DNA of 64,000 bases from Bradyrhizobium lablabi (GCF_018131005.1 NZ_JAFCJK010000002.1:682001-746000), one strand, 5' to 3'. Counted from the stretch's first letter, positions 55,697-63,308 are shown. Numbers and translations are program-made. The notes: generated by a model from the letters alone, not told the origin.

Positions 55697-56632
55697 ATGC
55701 CATCCTCACGCACCATCTCCGCCAACGGGATCGATCTGTTTGTGCGCGAAGCTGGCCAGGGCCCTCTGGTCCTGCTCTGCCATGGCTGGCCGGAACTGTC
55801 CTACTCCTGGCGACATCAGATCGCCGCGCTGGCCTCGGGCGGCTTCCACGTTGTCGCGCCCGACATGCGCGGCTTCGGCCGGACCAGCGCGCCGGAGGAG
55901 ATCGGCGCCTATACGATCTTCGACACGGTCGGCGATATGGTCGCCCTCGTCGCCGCTCTCGGCGAAAGACAGGCCGCCATCGTCGGCCATGACTGGGGCG
56001 CCCCGGTCGCCTGGCACGCCGCGATGTTCCGGCCAGATATCTTTACAAAGGTGGCCGGTCTTAGCGTCCCGCCTCCGCTTCGCGGCCGCGGAAGGCCATT
56101 AGAGACCCTCCGCGAAAGCGGCGTCACCAACTTCTATTGGCAGTACTTCCAGCAGCCCGGCGTCGCCGAAGCCGAGTTCGAGCGCGACATCGCCCATACG
56201 CTGCGGCTTCTGCTTGGGCGCGGTATCTCCGACCCCACCTCAATGTACGTCGATGAAGCCGTGGGCTTTCTCGGCAACCTGCCGAGCGGAAGGCCACTGC
56301 TGGCCTGGCTCACCGAGGCTGATATCGCCGAATTTGCCGAGGGCTACCGGCGTTCCGGATTTCGCGGTGGACTGAATTGGTATCGCAACCTCGACCGCAA
56401 CTGGGAACTGACCGCGCCGTGGCACGGCGCGCAGATCCATCAGCCGTCCCTCTTCATCGCGGGGTCGGGGGATGCGGTCATCACCGGCCTGATCGGCGCC
56501 AAGCGGGTTGCGGACATGGAGCGGGTACTGCCCAACCTGACGCAGAAACGGATCATCGAGGGAGCCGGTCACTGGATCCAGCAGGAGCGGCCAGACGAGG
56601 TCAACGCGGCGCTGATCGCCTTTCTCAAATAG
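55697..56632 (+). CDS. Alpha/beta hydrolase, epoxide hydrolase-like
   Basis: A hydrolase of about 311 residues. LVLLCHGWPELSYSWRHQIA supplies the oxyanion HGWP motif, VGHDWGAPVAWHAAM the nucleophile Asp in the epoxide-hydrolase form of the nucleophile elbow, and IEGAGHWIQQERPDEV the catalytic His. A cap domain lies between. It could also be a haloalkane dehalogenase-like enzyme, but HGWPE favours epoxide hydrolase. I start at MPSSRTISANG; an ATG 19 codons earlier is possible. It is on the opposite strand to the two cell-wall genes that flank it, so it is probably an insertion between dacC and rlpA. Confidence 0.9.
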   Translation: MPSSRTISANGIDLFVREAGQGPLVLLCHGWPELSYSWRHQIAALASGGFHVVAPDMRGFGRTSAPEEIGAYTIFDTVGDMVALVAALGERQAAIVGHDWGAPVAWHAAMFRPDIFTKVAGLSVPPPLRGRGRPLETLRESGVTNFYWQYFQQPGVAEAEFERDIAHTLRLLLGRGISDPTSMYVDEAVGFLGNLPSGRPLLAWLTEADIAEFAEGYRRSGFRGGLNWYRNLDRNWELTAPWHGAQIHQPSLFIAGSGDAVITGLIGAKRVADMERVLPNLTQKRIIEGAGHWIQQERPDEVNAALIAFLK

Positions 56633-56650
56633 TCGCGCGAAGCCTTTGAT

Positions 56651-57574
56651 TCAGTAGAGGCCGCGCCCGCTCAGGACTTCCGCGGGGCCACGCGCGTCGA
56701 TTGGCATGTAGGCCGATGCTGGGCTCGCCGCGTAGCGATCGTCGTTCTCGTAGGACACCGCGCGCAAATTCTCACGGACCCGCCCACGCGATCGGCTTGA
56801 GGCGGACATTTCCGAGGTGGCATTGATCGAGGCGTAGTCGGCCGAGGTATTGCCAAGGCTATAGGGACGTCCCTCCGGCACCGGAACATCCCCCCGGATG
56901 CGGCCAGATCCCTGCGAGCTGGGAACGAATGGGCGGGCCGAGGCGACCCTGACCGCAGAGGGCGACGGCGCCGGCGTGCCGTTGCGCAGCGTAGCCAGCA
57001 ACTGGCGGTCGTCGGAACCTTCCAGCGGCGCCCGGCCAACATATTCGACGCGGACGCGGGCGACGCCGTTACCTTTGAATTCAAGGAGTTCGGCGGCTCT
57101 GTTGGAGACATCTATGAGGCGATTGCCGTGATACGGCCCGCGATCATTAACGCGGACGATAAGCGATCTACCGTTGCTGAGATTGGTGATCCGCGCATAG
57201 CTCGGCATCGGAAGGGTTGGATGGGCGGCCGTCAAAGAGCCCATGTCGAACACCTCGCCATTGGCGGTCAGGCGACCGTGGAAATCATCGCCGTACCACG
57301 ACGCCAAGCCCTCGGCGCGATAATTGACGTCCTCCTCCGGCACATACATCCGCCCGGCAACGACGTAGGGCTTGCCGACGCGATAGGTCCCGCCGCCCTT
57401 CGGTACGGGATCGCCGAACGCCACGACGCGCGGGCTGGACGACACGCCGTATCTGGGATCGACGTTGCTTCCGAATTTGCCCGACGAGGCACAGTTGGCG
57501 AGGATGAGACACGTTGCCACTGCTGCGGCGCCCCGCGCCGCCCGGATGATCGAATCAGGCCGTCTCGTCCCCAT
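56651..57574 (-). CDS. rlpA: Septal ring lytic transglycosylase RlpA-like lipoprotein
   Basis: A 307-residue outer-membrane lipoprotein. The lipobox is LILANCASS (Cys near residue 28). The double-psi beta-barrel RlpA domain runs GLASWYGDDFHGRLTANGEV, MPSYARITNLSNGRSLIVRV and NDRGPYHGNRLIDVSNRAAE, with catalytic Asp and His present. The C-terminal SPOR domain is not recognisable; instead the tail is Ser/Arg-rich and low in complexity. RlpA next to dacC is a conserved alphaproteobacterial arrangement. Confidence 0.94.
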   Translation of the reverse strand: MGTRRPDSIIRAARGAAAVATCLILANCASSGKFGSNVDPRYGVSSSPRVVAFGDPVPKGGGTYRVGKPYVVAGRMYVPEEDVNYRAEGLASWYGDDFHGRLTANGEVFDMGSLTAAHPTLPMPSYARITNLSNGRSLIVRVNDRGPYHGNRLIDVSNRAAELLEFKGNGVARVRVEYVGRAPLEGSDDRQLLATLRNGTPAPSPSAVRVASARPFVPSSQGSGRIRGDVPVPEGRPYSLGNTSADYASINATSEMSASSRSRGRVRENLRAVSYENDDRYAASPASAYMPIDARGPAEVLSGRGLY

Positions 57575-57860
57575 CGCCCCAAACTACCATTCTGCGGGAC
57601 GTACGCCCATTGCAGGCATCGACATCCCTTCTGTCGCGAAGCGGCCCACCTCCGCATCGAAGCGTAAAGATATCGCAACCGGAACACGGCGGAAATGCGG
57701 AGAGCCGCGCCATGGTGAATCAATGATGTCCCGCTTTCAGACAAACTGTTGCAGCAAATCATCACTCGGGTGGGATGTTCGATCCCGACAATTGAATCTT
57801 TTTGACTGTGCAAGGCTGCAATCGTTTCCTCTCGCACGCGGGGCGCAAAGGAAGTCTGCG

Positions 57861-57950
57861 ATGATTGAGATGGTTTCGACGGTCATGGGCCTGGTAAGTG
57901 CGGCAATCTTCTTGGCCCATGCTTTGGAGGGCTATCGCTACCGGGCCTGA
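57861..57950 (+). CDS. Small membrane protein, 29 residues
   Basis: ATG is preceded by AAAGGAAG with 6 bases spacing, which is a good site. The product has one hydrophobic helix (VSTVMGLVSAAIFLAHALEG) and a basic end YRYRA. No family is known to me. The start signal and clean hydrophobic profile argue for a real micro-protein. Confidence 0.5.
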   Translation: MIEMVSTVMGLVSAAIFLAHALEGYRYRA

Positions 57951-58047
57951 TGCCCGCCAAAGGCGGAAAGATGCGTCACCTCTTTCCAGAAGAGCTGTTC
58001 GGAAAGCTTTAATCAATTCGGATCAGAATCTGATAGGCAGGTGCACC

Positions 58048-58146
58048 ATGCGCAGTCACGATTTAGTCTCCGACGGATTCCTGACGCTGACCGCAGCAAG
58101 CCTGGTGCTGCTGTGCTCGAGCTTGCTTGCCGTCGCCTTTGGCTAA
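58048..58146 (+). CDS. Small membrane protein, 32 residues
   Basis: A short polar head (MRSHDLVSDG) is followed by one hydrophobic helix (LTAASLVLLCSSLLAVAFG) to the end. AGGCAGGT lies 6-13 bases upstream but the start signal is only fair. It lies 97 bases after another micro-protein of similar type, so both may belong to one small-protein locus. Function unknown. Confidence 0.4.
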   Translation: MRSHDLVSDGFLTLTAASLVLLCSSLLAVAFG

Positions 58147-58666
58147 ACTTTCGCGCTGAGCGCGAACGTCTGGGCGCGGTGGGACCACTCACCTGCCCCC
58201 TGCACGGTCCGACTGCCTTGCTGTTCGGCAGGTGTCTTGACACCGGGACGGTAGTCTAAGGCACCGGTTTTTGAAAAATAGGCATTGTGGTGCTTTTGCC
58301 GCGACTCAACCGAGTCTGTGAGAGGTCATCCGGTCGTGGTATCTCGGAGGGGGCCTTCGCGTATCGCCGCCGTATTTGATAACCTCGGCGCCGGAGCCCT
58401 CTACGACCGCGAGCATCCTGCGGTCATAGCTCTGATCTTCCGCTCCGATCGAAGCCTACAGAAAGACCGCCTTCGGTGCGTTCCGCTTTTCAACGGCCGC
58501 CGCTGGACTGCTGCCTCATGTCCGCGCCCGGGACAAGCGTCTGCGGAGGTTGACGCCGTGCTGCGCGCCGCCATAAACAAGCGCACCGACCACGTTGGGG
58601 AGCAACGCGGTAGCATCGTGCTGGACTGTTCCCTCTGCCGCGAGGAAACGCTAAACAGCTAGGCTT
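58147..58666. other. 520-base region without a clear gene
   Basis: A 125-codon frame at 58285 is Arg/Cys-rich and shows no protein features. At 58257-58277 a short stretch (TAAGGCACCGGT then TTGAAA) repeats part of the tRNA-Ser fragment found at 58667. Nothing else is supported. Confidence 0.35.
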
Positions 58667-58705
58667 GGAAGGGTGGCCGAGTGGTTTAAGGCACCGGTCT
58701 TGAAA
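58667..58705 (+). pseudogene. tRNA-Ser(UGA) 5' half, truncated
   Basis: 39 bases correspond to the acceptor 5' strand, D arm and anticodon 5' arm of a tRNA-Ser: GGAAGGGTGGCCGAG, GGTTTAAGGC, then CCGGT and the loop CTTGAAA with anticodon TGA. The next bases should be ACCGG but are TTCTACG, and no variable arm, T arm or 3' acceptor follows. The break is exactly at the end of the anticodon loop, a known integration point for mobile elements. Confidence 0.75.
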
Positions 58706-59045
58706 TTCTACGCGGGGCCTCCTCTTCTGACCCAACTCGTCACGGATCAACTTGATTCATCTCCAGTTTTCCAGTGCCTCAGCGTTCCCTGTTCGTTTCA
58801 ATACCTATGCGTACCTAGCCGTTCAGTAGCAATCCGAGTAGCAAGAACTACGCATCGCTCAGCGGGTGGCTACGGGCCAGGAAAGCTATTCCGCTGGCCT
58901 GGAAACTCTCCCGGCTGCATAAAAACCGCCGCATGAATCGGCGGGCTGTTCCCGGCCCGGCGAAACCATTTTCTTAAGCCCGTGAAGCCGGCCCGAAACA
59001 AACCCGGCCTAGCCTACCCTTCACGATTCAAAAGGAGCGACGGCT
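58706..59045. other. 340-base region after the tRNA break
   Basis: No gene is seen. A hairpin with arms CCGCCG (58926-58931) and CGGCGG (58939-58944) is followed on the minus strand by TTTTT, so it could end transcription coming from the right. AAAGGAG at the end belongs to the next small gene. Confidence 0.35.
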
Positions 59046-59225
59046 ATGGTGGGCTCGGTTTGGACCCGTAAAGCACGCATGCTCGTGATAGCAAATTTGT
59101 TGGCCGGCGCCGCTGTTCTGTTAGCGATGGCTGCTCCCCATCGCGTCTCAAGTGTTGCGCTCGGTAGTGAGTGGCAATGTAGCAAGGCCGCGTTTGTTTT
59201 AACGACGTGCCGTCAGGTCCTCTAA
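59046..59225 (+). CDS. Small exported or membrane protein, 59 residues
   Basis: ATG with a strong Shine-Dalgarno (AAAGGAG, 8 bases away). A basic N-terminus (MVGSVWTRKAR) leads into a hydrophobic stretch MLVIANLLAGAAVLLAMAA and a short outer part with two Cys (WQCSKAAFVLTTCRQ). The profile is that of a signal peptide or single-pass protein with a possible disulfide. I do not recognise a family. It is the first gene to the right of the tRNA break, so it belongs to the putative island. Confidence 0.6.
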   Translation: MVGSVWTRKARMLVIANLLAGAAVLLAMAAPHRVSSVALGSEWQCSKAAFVLTTCRQVL

Positions 59226-59268
59226 CGGGTGACACGGAAAACTACGCTTCAGTAGCGGACGGCGAAAA

Positions 59269-59290
59269 CCCGCCGGCGTGAACCGGCGGG
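59269..59290. terminator. Strong hairpin, terminator-like on the minus strand
   Basis: Arms CCCGCCGG and CCGGCGGG with loop CGTGAA form an 8-bp stem. On the minus strand the stem is followed by TTTTC, which fits an intrinsic terminator for the small gene at 59309-59470. The same arms and loop recur at 60123-60148. Confidence 0.5.
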
Positions 59291-59308
59291 CCAAGCGCTT
59301 CCGACCCT

Positions 59309-59470
59309 CTAGGCGGCCGACGCGGGTCTGAACTGTTCGCGCAATACGTCGCCTAGATCGCCGCCAACGAATTCAAATAGAACCTCACCGGCCTTTCGGA
59401 TCTCCCATCCCGCCTCGTCATCGGCAGCCAGGCATTCGTGCGGCGCTACACAGCTCAAGAGAACTGTCAC
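59309..59470 (-). CDS. Small hypothetical protein, 53 residues
   Basis: A GTG start gives a hydrophobic beginning (MTVLLSCVAPHECLAADDEA) and then an acidic, well-mixed sequence (WEIRKAGEVLFEFVGGDLGD, VLREQFRPASAA). The second half looks like real protein. No clear Shine-Dalgarno is present, and the true start may be inside. It ends 19 bases before a terminator-like hairpin. Confidence 0.35.
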   Translation of the reverse strand: MTVLLSCVAPHECLAADDEAGWEIRKAGEVLFEFVGGDLGDVLREQFRPASAA

Positions 59471-59714
59471 CTAACGGTTTTGCAGTTCTCTATGGGCCAT
59501 ATCTCCCAGTCCCACCGCGTCCAGCTAAGTGCCGGAAAAAACGTACAAACCGGCGATGAACATGCCGCGTCGTCGCCTCTTGTCCCGCGCAGTTCCGAGC
59601 AGTTGGGTAGCAAAAGCGGTAGCAGAGAAAGCCCGCCAGCATTGCTGCTTGGTCCGCTTGCGTTTCAGTACTGCAATCCCCGGCGGCTTGCTGACGCCAA
59701 CCCCGCCGGCGCTT

Positions 59715-60029
59715 CTACCGCACAATCCGATCAAGGCGGCAGCCCGTTATACAACCAAATATCTGATCCTTCATTTGGGTGCCTACCCGGCAACCCCTAA
59801 TGCAAGCGCGCACATCGTCGCCCCATACACGGCCCTTGGTTTGAGAATTCGAGATACACCGATTGTTGCACGCCTTGTCGTTATTGGGGCATTTGGTCAA
59901 ACACGCTGCAAGGCCAAGTCGCTCGCCTTCTGAAAATGTCGCTTCTTGGGCGGTTGCGAGCGTCGTCGTTGTCGCCGCAATATAAAGAGCGAGCGTGAAT
60001 GCGCTCTTTAGGATTTTTGTAGTTGGCAT
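59715..60029 (-). CDS. Secreted cysteine-rich protein, 104 residues
   Basis: A signal peptide (LKSAFTLALYIAATTTTLA, cleavage near TAQE) precedes a mature part with eight Cys in spaced pairs: LAACLTKCPNNDKACNNRCI, VRACIRGCRVG and FGCITGCRLD. Such CxxxC repeats suggest disulfide bonds in the periplasm. AGGAAA lies 4 bases before the ATG; the frame runs 19 codons further upstream. The gene overlaps the end of the upstream minus-strand ORF by 22 bases. No family is recognised. Confidence 0.65.
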   Translation of the reverse strand: MPTTKILKSAFTLALYIAATTTTLATAQEATFSEGERLGLAACLTKCPNNDKACNNRCISNSQTKGRVWGDDVRACIRGCRVGTQMKDQIFGCITGCRLDRIVR

Positions 60030-60544
60030 TGTTTCCTGCCTTTGTTTGAGACCTCGGAAAACAGCGTTCGCCGGACGCACCACCAAGGCGCAAGGCGGCC
60101 AAGAAATATCGGATCGTGAAGTGGCCCGCCGGCGTGAACCGGCGGGCCGATCTTCGAGTGGTTTGAACCATCCCCTGGCGGCGGATTGTCCGGGCTGTAG
60201 CCCAGACGCTCCAACACCAGGAAGGAACGTGTGAGAGCAATATCGCAGGCCTCAGCCAGCGCCATGAGGTGGTCTTTGGTGAGGGTTAACCCCTCCAGGA
60301 TTTGAGGCGCTGCGCCCTGCGCCGCAAGTTTTCCGAACCTCTCTTGGAGCCCATCGCTGTCTTCACGCAGCATCATAGTCACAGCGCGGACAGTCGGTAG
60401 ATGCGCCAGGGCCCAGTCCTCGTTGGTCCATTTGAACTCGAGGTAGATCGGGGCGAACTTCAACCCGTCGCGCTCGGCCTGTGTTGCCGACGCATGGGAG
60501 GCGACAAGCTTCAGCTTGGCGCGCTTCGATCTTCTTGTGCTCAT
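60008..60544 (-). CDS. Hypothetical protein with readthrough tail, 178 residues
   Basis: The first 125 residues look like a soluble folded protein: basic start MSTRRSKRAKLKLV, then APIYLEFKWTNEDWALAHLP, LPTVRAVTMMLREDSDGLQE and LTLTKDHLMALAEACDIALT. From about residue 132 it translates the hairpin repeat and its flank (VHAGGPLHDPIFLGRLAPWW), then overlaps the start of the next gene. The natural stop may have been lost when the hairpin arrived. Function unknown. It is divergent from the ribbon-helix-helix gene. Confidence 0.5.
   Translation of the reverse strand: MSTRRSKRAKLKLVASHASATQAERDGLKFAPIYLEFKWTNEDWALAHLPTVRAVTMMLREDSDGLQERFGKLAAQGAAPQILEGLTLTKDHLMALAEACDIALTRSFLVLERLGYSPDNPPPGDGSNHSKIGPPVHAGGPLHDPIFLGRLAPWWCVRRTLFSEVSNKGRKQCQLQKS
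60123..60148. repeat. Second copy of the hairpin repeat
   Basis: Arms GGCCCGCCGG and CCGGCGGGCC with loop CGTGAA form a perfect 10-bp stem. The inner 8-bp arms and the loop are identical to 59269-59290. Here it lies inside the frame of the 60008-60544 ORF and is not followed by a T-run. Confidence 0.6.
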
Positions 60545-60625
60545 GATCGCCGCACTACATAATATGCGAAAGTCAAGGTATTACCAAAAAAGCGACGGGG
60601 GCGCCCCGCTACAGGCCGCGACCCT

Positions 60626-60952
60626 GTGACCGCAATTCGCCTATCGAGCGATCTTAGATCCGCCGTCGATGATTGGGCCTCGAAACAGGAAGACGAGCCG
60701 GGCCGCTCCGAGGCCATCCGCCGACTCGTCGAACTCGGATTGATCGTAAGGCCCAAAGGCACTCGAAAGGCCGAAGACCCAAAACGGCGCCGAGATACGA
60801 AACGACGCGCCCACGAATTGGCAGGCGACGCGATCGACGAGATGATCGAGGCCAAGGCTATTCCAGAGGATCAAGGCAGCCGTAAGCGGCGGCTCATTAG
60901 AGGGCCGGAAGAATTTCGGTCCGTTCGACGTGATCGGTCAGACCCTGATTGA
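60626..60952 (+). CDS. Ribbon-helix-helix (CopG/Arc-type) DNA-binding protein
   Basis: A 108-residue protein. IRLSSDLRSAVDDWASKQED and PGRSEAIRRLVELGL form the beta strand, helix A and helix B of a ribbon-helix-helix repressor. The rest is a highly charged helix (AHELAGDAIDEMIEAKAIPE) and a basic tail. The start is GTG with a weak Shine-Dalgarno, so it could lie slightly upstream. It is divergent from the hypothetical gene at 60544 across 81 bases, the place where it would act as repressor. Confidence 0.7.
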   Translation: MTAIRLSSDLRSAVDDWASKQEDEPGRSEAIRRLVELGLIVRPKGTRKAEDPKRRRDTKRRAHELAGDAIDEMIEAKAIPEDQGSRKRRLIRGPEEFRSVRRDRSDPD

Positions 60953-60982
60953 TGCGCGGCACCAACGCTTGGAGCGTATTCT

Positions 60983-61132
60983 TTGAGCGACGATCTGTTG
61001 GTCAAACTCGTGGTCACCGTGGTCGTTTTGACCGGGCTGCTCTTGTGGCAGGTGTCAGAGCGACGTCACCTGCCCGATTGTAAGAACTGCGCGACGGATC
61101 TCTCCGCGAGCCGAAAGCCCGCAGTCAAGTAA
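60983..61132 (+). CDS. Small membrane protein with CxxC, 49 residues
   Basis: A TTG start with GGAG 9 bases upstream. Residues 6-22 (LVKLVVTVVVLTGLLLWQV) form one hydrophobic helix, followed by a polar tail with DCKNCATDLSASRK, a C-x2-C pair that could bind metal or form a disulfide. It is too short for a family match by eye. It lies between the ribbon-helix-helix gene and a lipoprotein gene on the same strand. Confidence 0.5.
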   Translation: MSDDLLVKLVVTVVVLTGLLLWQVSERRHLPDCKNCATDLSASRKPAVK

Positions 61133-61236
61133 GGCCGAGGCGATTTGCGCAAAAAAGACGCCCCGTGAGCCTACGGGCTTGCCCTCTACCGCGGGTTGCG
61201 CTTGGATGATGCTTTCTGGGTCGGGGGCTACTTTTT

Positions 61237-61689
61237 ATGCGTATACTAGGAATCGTGGCGCTGAGCGCCGCGCTGTGTGGCTGTGCGGGAAGAGCCCCGG
61301 CGCCGGTGCAGGTGGTTCAGCCAACGGATAGGTACATGGATTGCACCGCGATACTCGCGGAAGTGCAGACGAACAACGAGAAGGTCAAACAACTCGCCAG
61401 CGACAAGGGTCTCAAGACAGCGCAGAACGTCGCGGCTGGCGTCGCTGGGCTTGTCGTTCCCATTCTGTGGTTCGGAATGGATTTCCAAGGCACAGCAGAC
61501 ACCGAGATCACTGCGCTACAGAACCGTCAGCAATATCTCGCCATGATGGCAGACCAGAAACATTGCGGCACCGAACCCGAGCCGCCTTCGGCGCCGGCCG
61601 CGCGATCAAAGCCTCGTGCGAAGCCTAGGCCGGTTGCCGCTGCTCCAGCGGAAGCCGCGGAGCCTCAATCAGCAAAGCCGGGTACATGA
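61237..61689 (+). CDS. Small lipoprotein
   Basis: A 150-residue protein with a lipobox ALCGCAG (lipidated Cys at residue 16). The middle part is helical (LAEVQTNNEKVKQLASDKGL) followed by a hydrophobic stretch AAGVAGLVVPILWFGMDFQG, then another helix (ITALQNRQQYLAMMADQ). The C-terminus is rich in Pro, Ala and Lys. This layout of helix, glycine-rich membrane-like hairpin and helix is common in small alphaproteobacterial lipoproteins of unknown function. Confidence 0.75.
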   Translation: MRILGIVALSAALCGCAGRAPAPVQVVQPTDRYMDCTAILAEVQTNNEKVKQLASDKGLKTAQNVAAGVAGLVVPILWFGMDFQGTADTEITALQNRQQYLAMMADQKHCGTEPEPPSAPAARSKPRAKPRPVAAAPAEAAEPQSAKPGT

Positions 61690-61771
61690 ACGGTCGCACA
61701 GCGGGCCGCCCCTTGCGCTCGCCTTCCGGTTGCTGAAAGCTTCCACAAAACCGAATCGGGGGATTTTTTGG

Positions 61772-62515
61772 GTGCTCGTCCCTCCCAGGATCAAATGGTG
61801 TGATCCGGCAGGCCTGGCCTCGGCCGATGCAAGCGGCGTCTGCCGTTGTGATGATGGCTGCGACTACGTAGTCAAGGATGGAAGCGCGAATAACGGGTCA
61901 ACTCCGCATGACGAATGGTCCTGCACGCGCCTGGCAGAGATCGTCGGCATCCCCTCTCCGCCATGCACAGCAATCGAGCGCCCCGACGGAAGCTTGGTCT
62001 TTGGCTCGCGGTGGGAGGGCGGTGTAGCGAAAGAGCCGTGGTGGGAGATGATTAGGCGAGGAGACATTAGCCTAAAGGATATCCCGGCTTCTCTTTCGAG
62101 GATCTATGCTTTCGATCATTTTGTTCACAACGAGGACCGGCACCTAAATAACTTCCTGTTCCGTGAGCAGCGTCATGGCTGGGTAGTGCTGGCCTTTGAC
62201 TATTCTCGCGCTTGGCTGTTTAACGGGATGCCCCTGCCCCAGCTTCCGTTTAGACCGCAAAAGAAGACTATCCTCGCTAGACGTGTTCTCTGCCAGTTGT
62301 TCGGTGAGTACATCGACAAGGCAGAGACTGATCAAATCCTCGACCGACTCGGGGGCGTCAAAGAAACGCACATTTTGCAGGCCATTAACGGTCATCCAAA
62401 AACGTGGTTGTCGGAAGGGCAAAAAGACGTAATCGTGAATTGGTGGAATTCCAGCGCGCGAACTGACAGAATCGACCAAATTCGCCAAGGCATCCACGAT
62501 GGATCATACCTATAA
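61772..62515 (+). CDS. HipA-like serine/threonine kinase-fold protein
   Basis: About 247 residues with a GTG start preceded by GGGGGA at 8 bases; the frame is open to 61616 but overlaps the lipoprotein gene. Kinase features: ATP-binding Lys35 in DYVVKDG, catalytic Asp122 and metal Asn in FVHNEDRHLNNFLF (the HipA NxDxHxxN form), and a second metal Asp143 in LAFDYSRAW. It lacks the N-terminal subdomain of full HipA. It overlaps the DUF3037 gene by 17 bases. HipA-like kinases of this short type are often found next to DUF3037 genes; the target is unknown. Classical HipA phosphorylates glutamyl-tRNA synthetase and causes growth arrest. Confidence 0.8.
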   Translation: MLVPPRIKWCDPAGLASADASGVCRCDDGCDYVVKDGSANNGSTPHDEWSCTRLAEIVGIPSPPCTAIERPDGSLVFGSRWEGGVAKEPWWEMIRRGDISLKDIPASLSRIYAFDHFVHNEDRHLNNFLFREQRHGWVVLAFDYSRAWLFNGMPLPQLPFRPQKKTILARRVLCQLFGEYIDKAETDQILDRLGGVKETHILQAINGHPKTWLSEGQKDVIVNWWNSSARTDRIDQIRQGIHDGSYL

Positions 62516-63308
62516 GTACTCCGTTCTAACGGCCACTCCGGACCGCCGGCGCGGCGAGCGCGTCAATGTCGGAATCGTCGTGTTTCGTGACGGCAAGACC
62601 GATGTGCGCCTCGTCCAGGCGGCATTCAAACTCAAAGCGCTCACCCGCGAAAATTGGGAATCTCGTCTCGAGGCCATCCGTGATCGCATTGTGCGTCTTT
62701 GCGACAATGGCGATACGCCTGAGGCCTGTCTTGAACGACTTGCACTGGTGGATCCGCTTATCGCGCCGACCGGAATGGGAATGTTATCGGCCCACGGCGG
62801 CTCCGATTACGAGCGGACGGTTGGAGAAATATTGGAATCCCTGGTGTTGCTCCCAAAACCGCGGCCTACCGATGCCGTTTCTCGCATCAACACTGAGATT
62901 GCCAAAACCTTCCGAAAAGCGAAGGCGCTCGCAAAACCAGAACAGGGGCTTAAGGACGGTAAAATTGTTCGCTTTTTGCCGATCGCACCGAACGAGGGCC
63001 TGTTGGCAGACTTTGCTCTTCGCAACGGTCGAATGCATATTGCCAGCACACTTGACCTCAGGAAGCAGTCGGTCCGGCTGGATGAGGCTGCGTTAAAATC
63101 AATCGTTCTCGACAAGTCGCGCGAGGTCTATGGAAAGTCGGTGCGCCGAATCGGTGTGTATGCGGTCGAGCCTGATCTTAAGAAGCACTTCAGCCATCAC
63201 ATCGAACTGCTATCCGACTATGCTGATGAGACCTACAATTGGCTAGATCAGACGAAGAGAAACCGCTTCCTAAGGACGATGTACGACGCATTGCACTCTC
63301 ACAGCTGA
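62499..63308 (+). CDS. DUF3037 family protein
   Basis: A 269-residue soluble protein. The opening YKYSVLTATPDRRRGERVNV and GIVVFRDGKTDVRLVQ is diagnostic of DUF3037, which has no established function. The rest is helical with KIVRFLPIAPNEGLLADFAL and HHIELLSDYADETYNWLDQ. The ATG lies inside the end of the kinase gene, so the two are translated together. The pairing with a HipA-like kinase suggests substrate, adaptor or antidote; none of these is shown by the sequence. Confidence 0.8.
   Translation: MDHTYKYSVLTATPDRRRGERVNVGIVVFRDGKTDVRLVQAAFKLKALTRENWESRLEAIRDRIVRLCDNGDTPEACLERLALVDPLIAPTGMGMLSAHGGSDYERTVGEILESLVLLPKPRPTDAVSRINTEIAKTFRKAKALAKPEQGLKDGKIVRFLPIAPNEGLLADFALRNGRMHIASTLDLRKQSVRLDEAALKSIVLDKSREVYGKSVRRIGVYAVEPDLKKHFSHHIELLSDYADETYNWLDQTKRNRFLRTMYDALHSHS

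Noticed and set aside
58285..58662. 125-codon frame before the tRNA fragment
   Set aside because: Arg/Cys-rich composition and no start signal; it does not resemble any protein fold.
59438..59933. Two plus-strand frames over the cysteine-rich gene
   Set aside because: They are antisense to a protein with a clear signal peptide and spaced cysteines.
58926..60148. CRISPR array suggested by repeated hairpins
   Set aside because: Only two identical copies, 854 bases apart, with genes between; no regular spacers and no cas genes.
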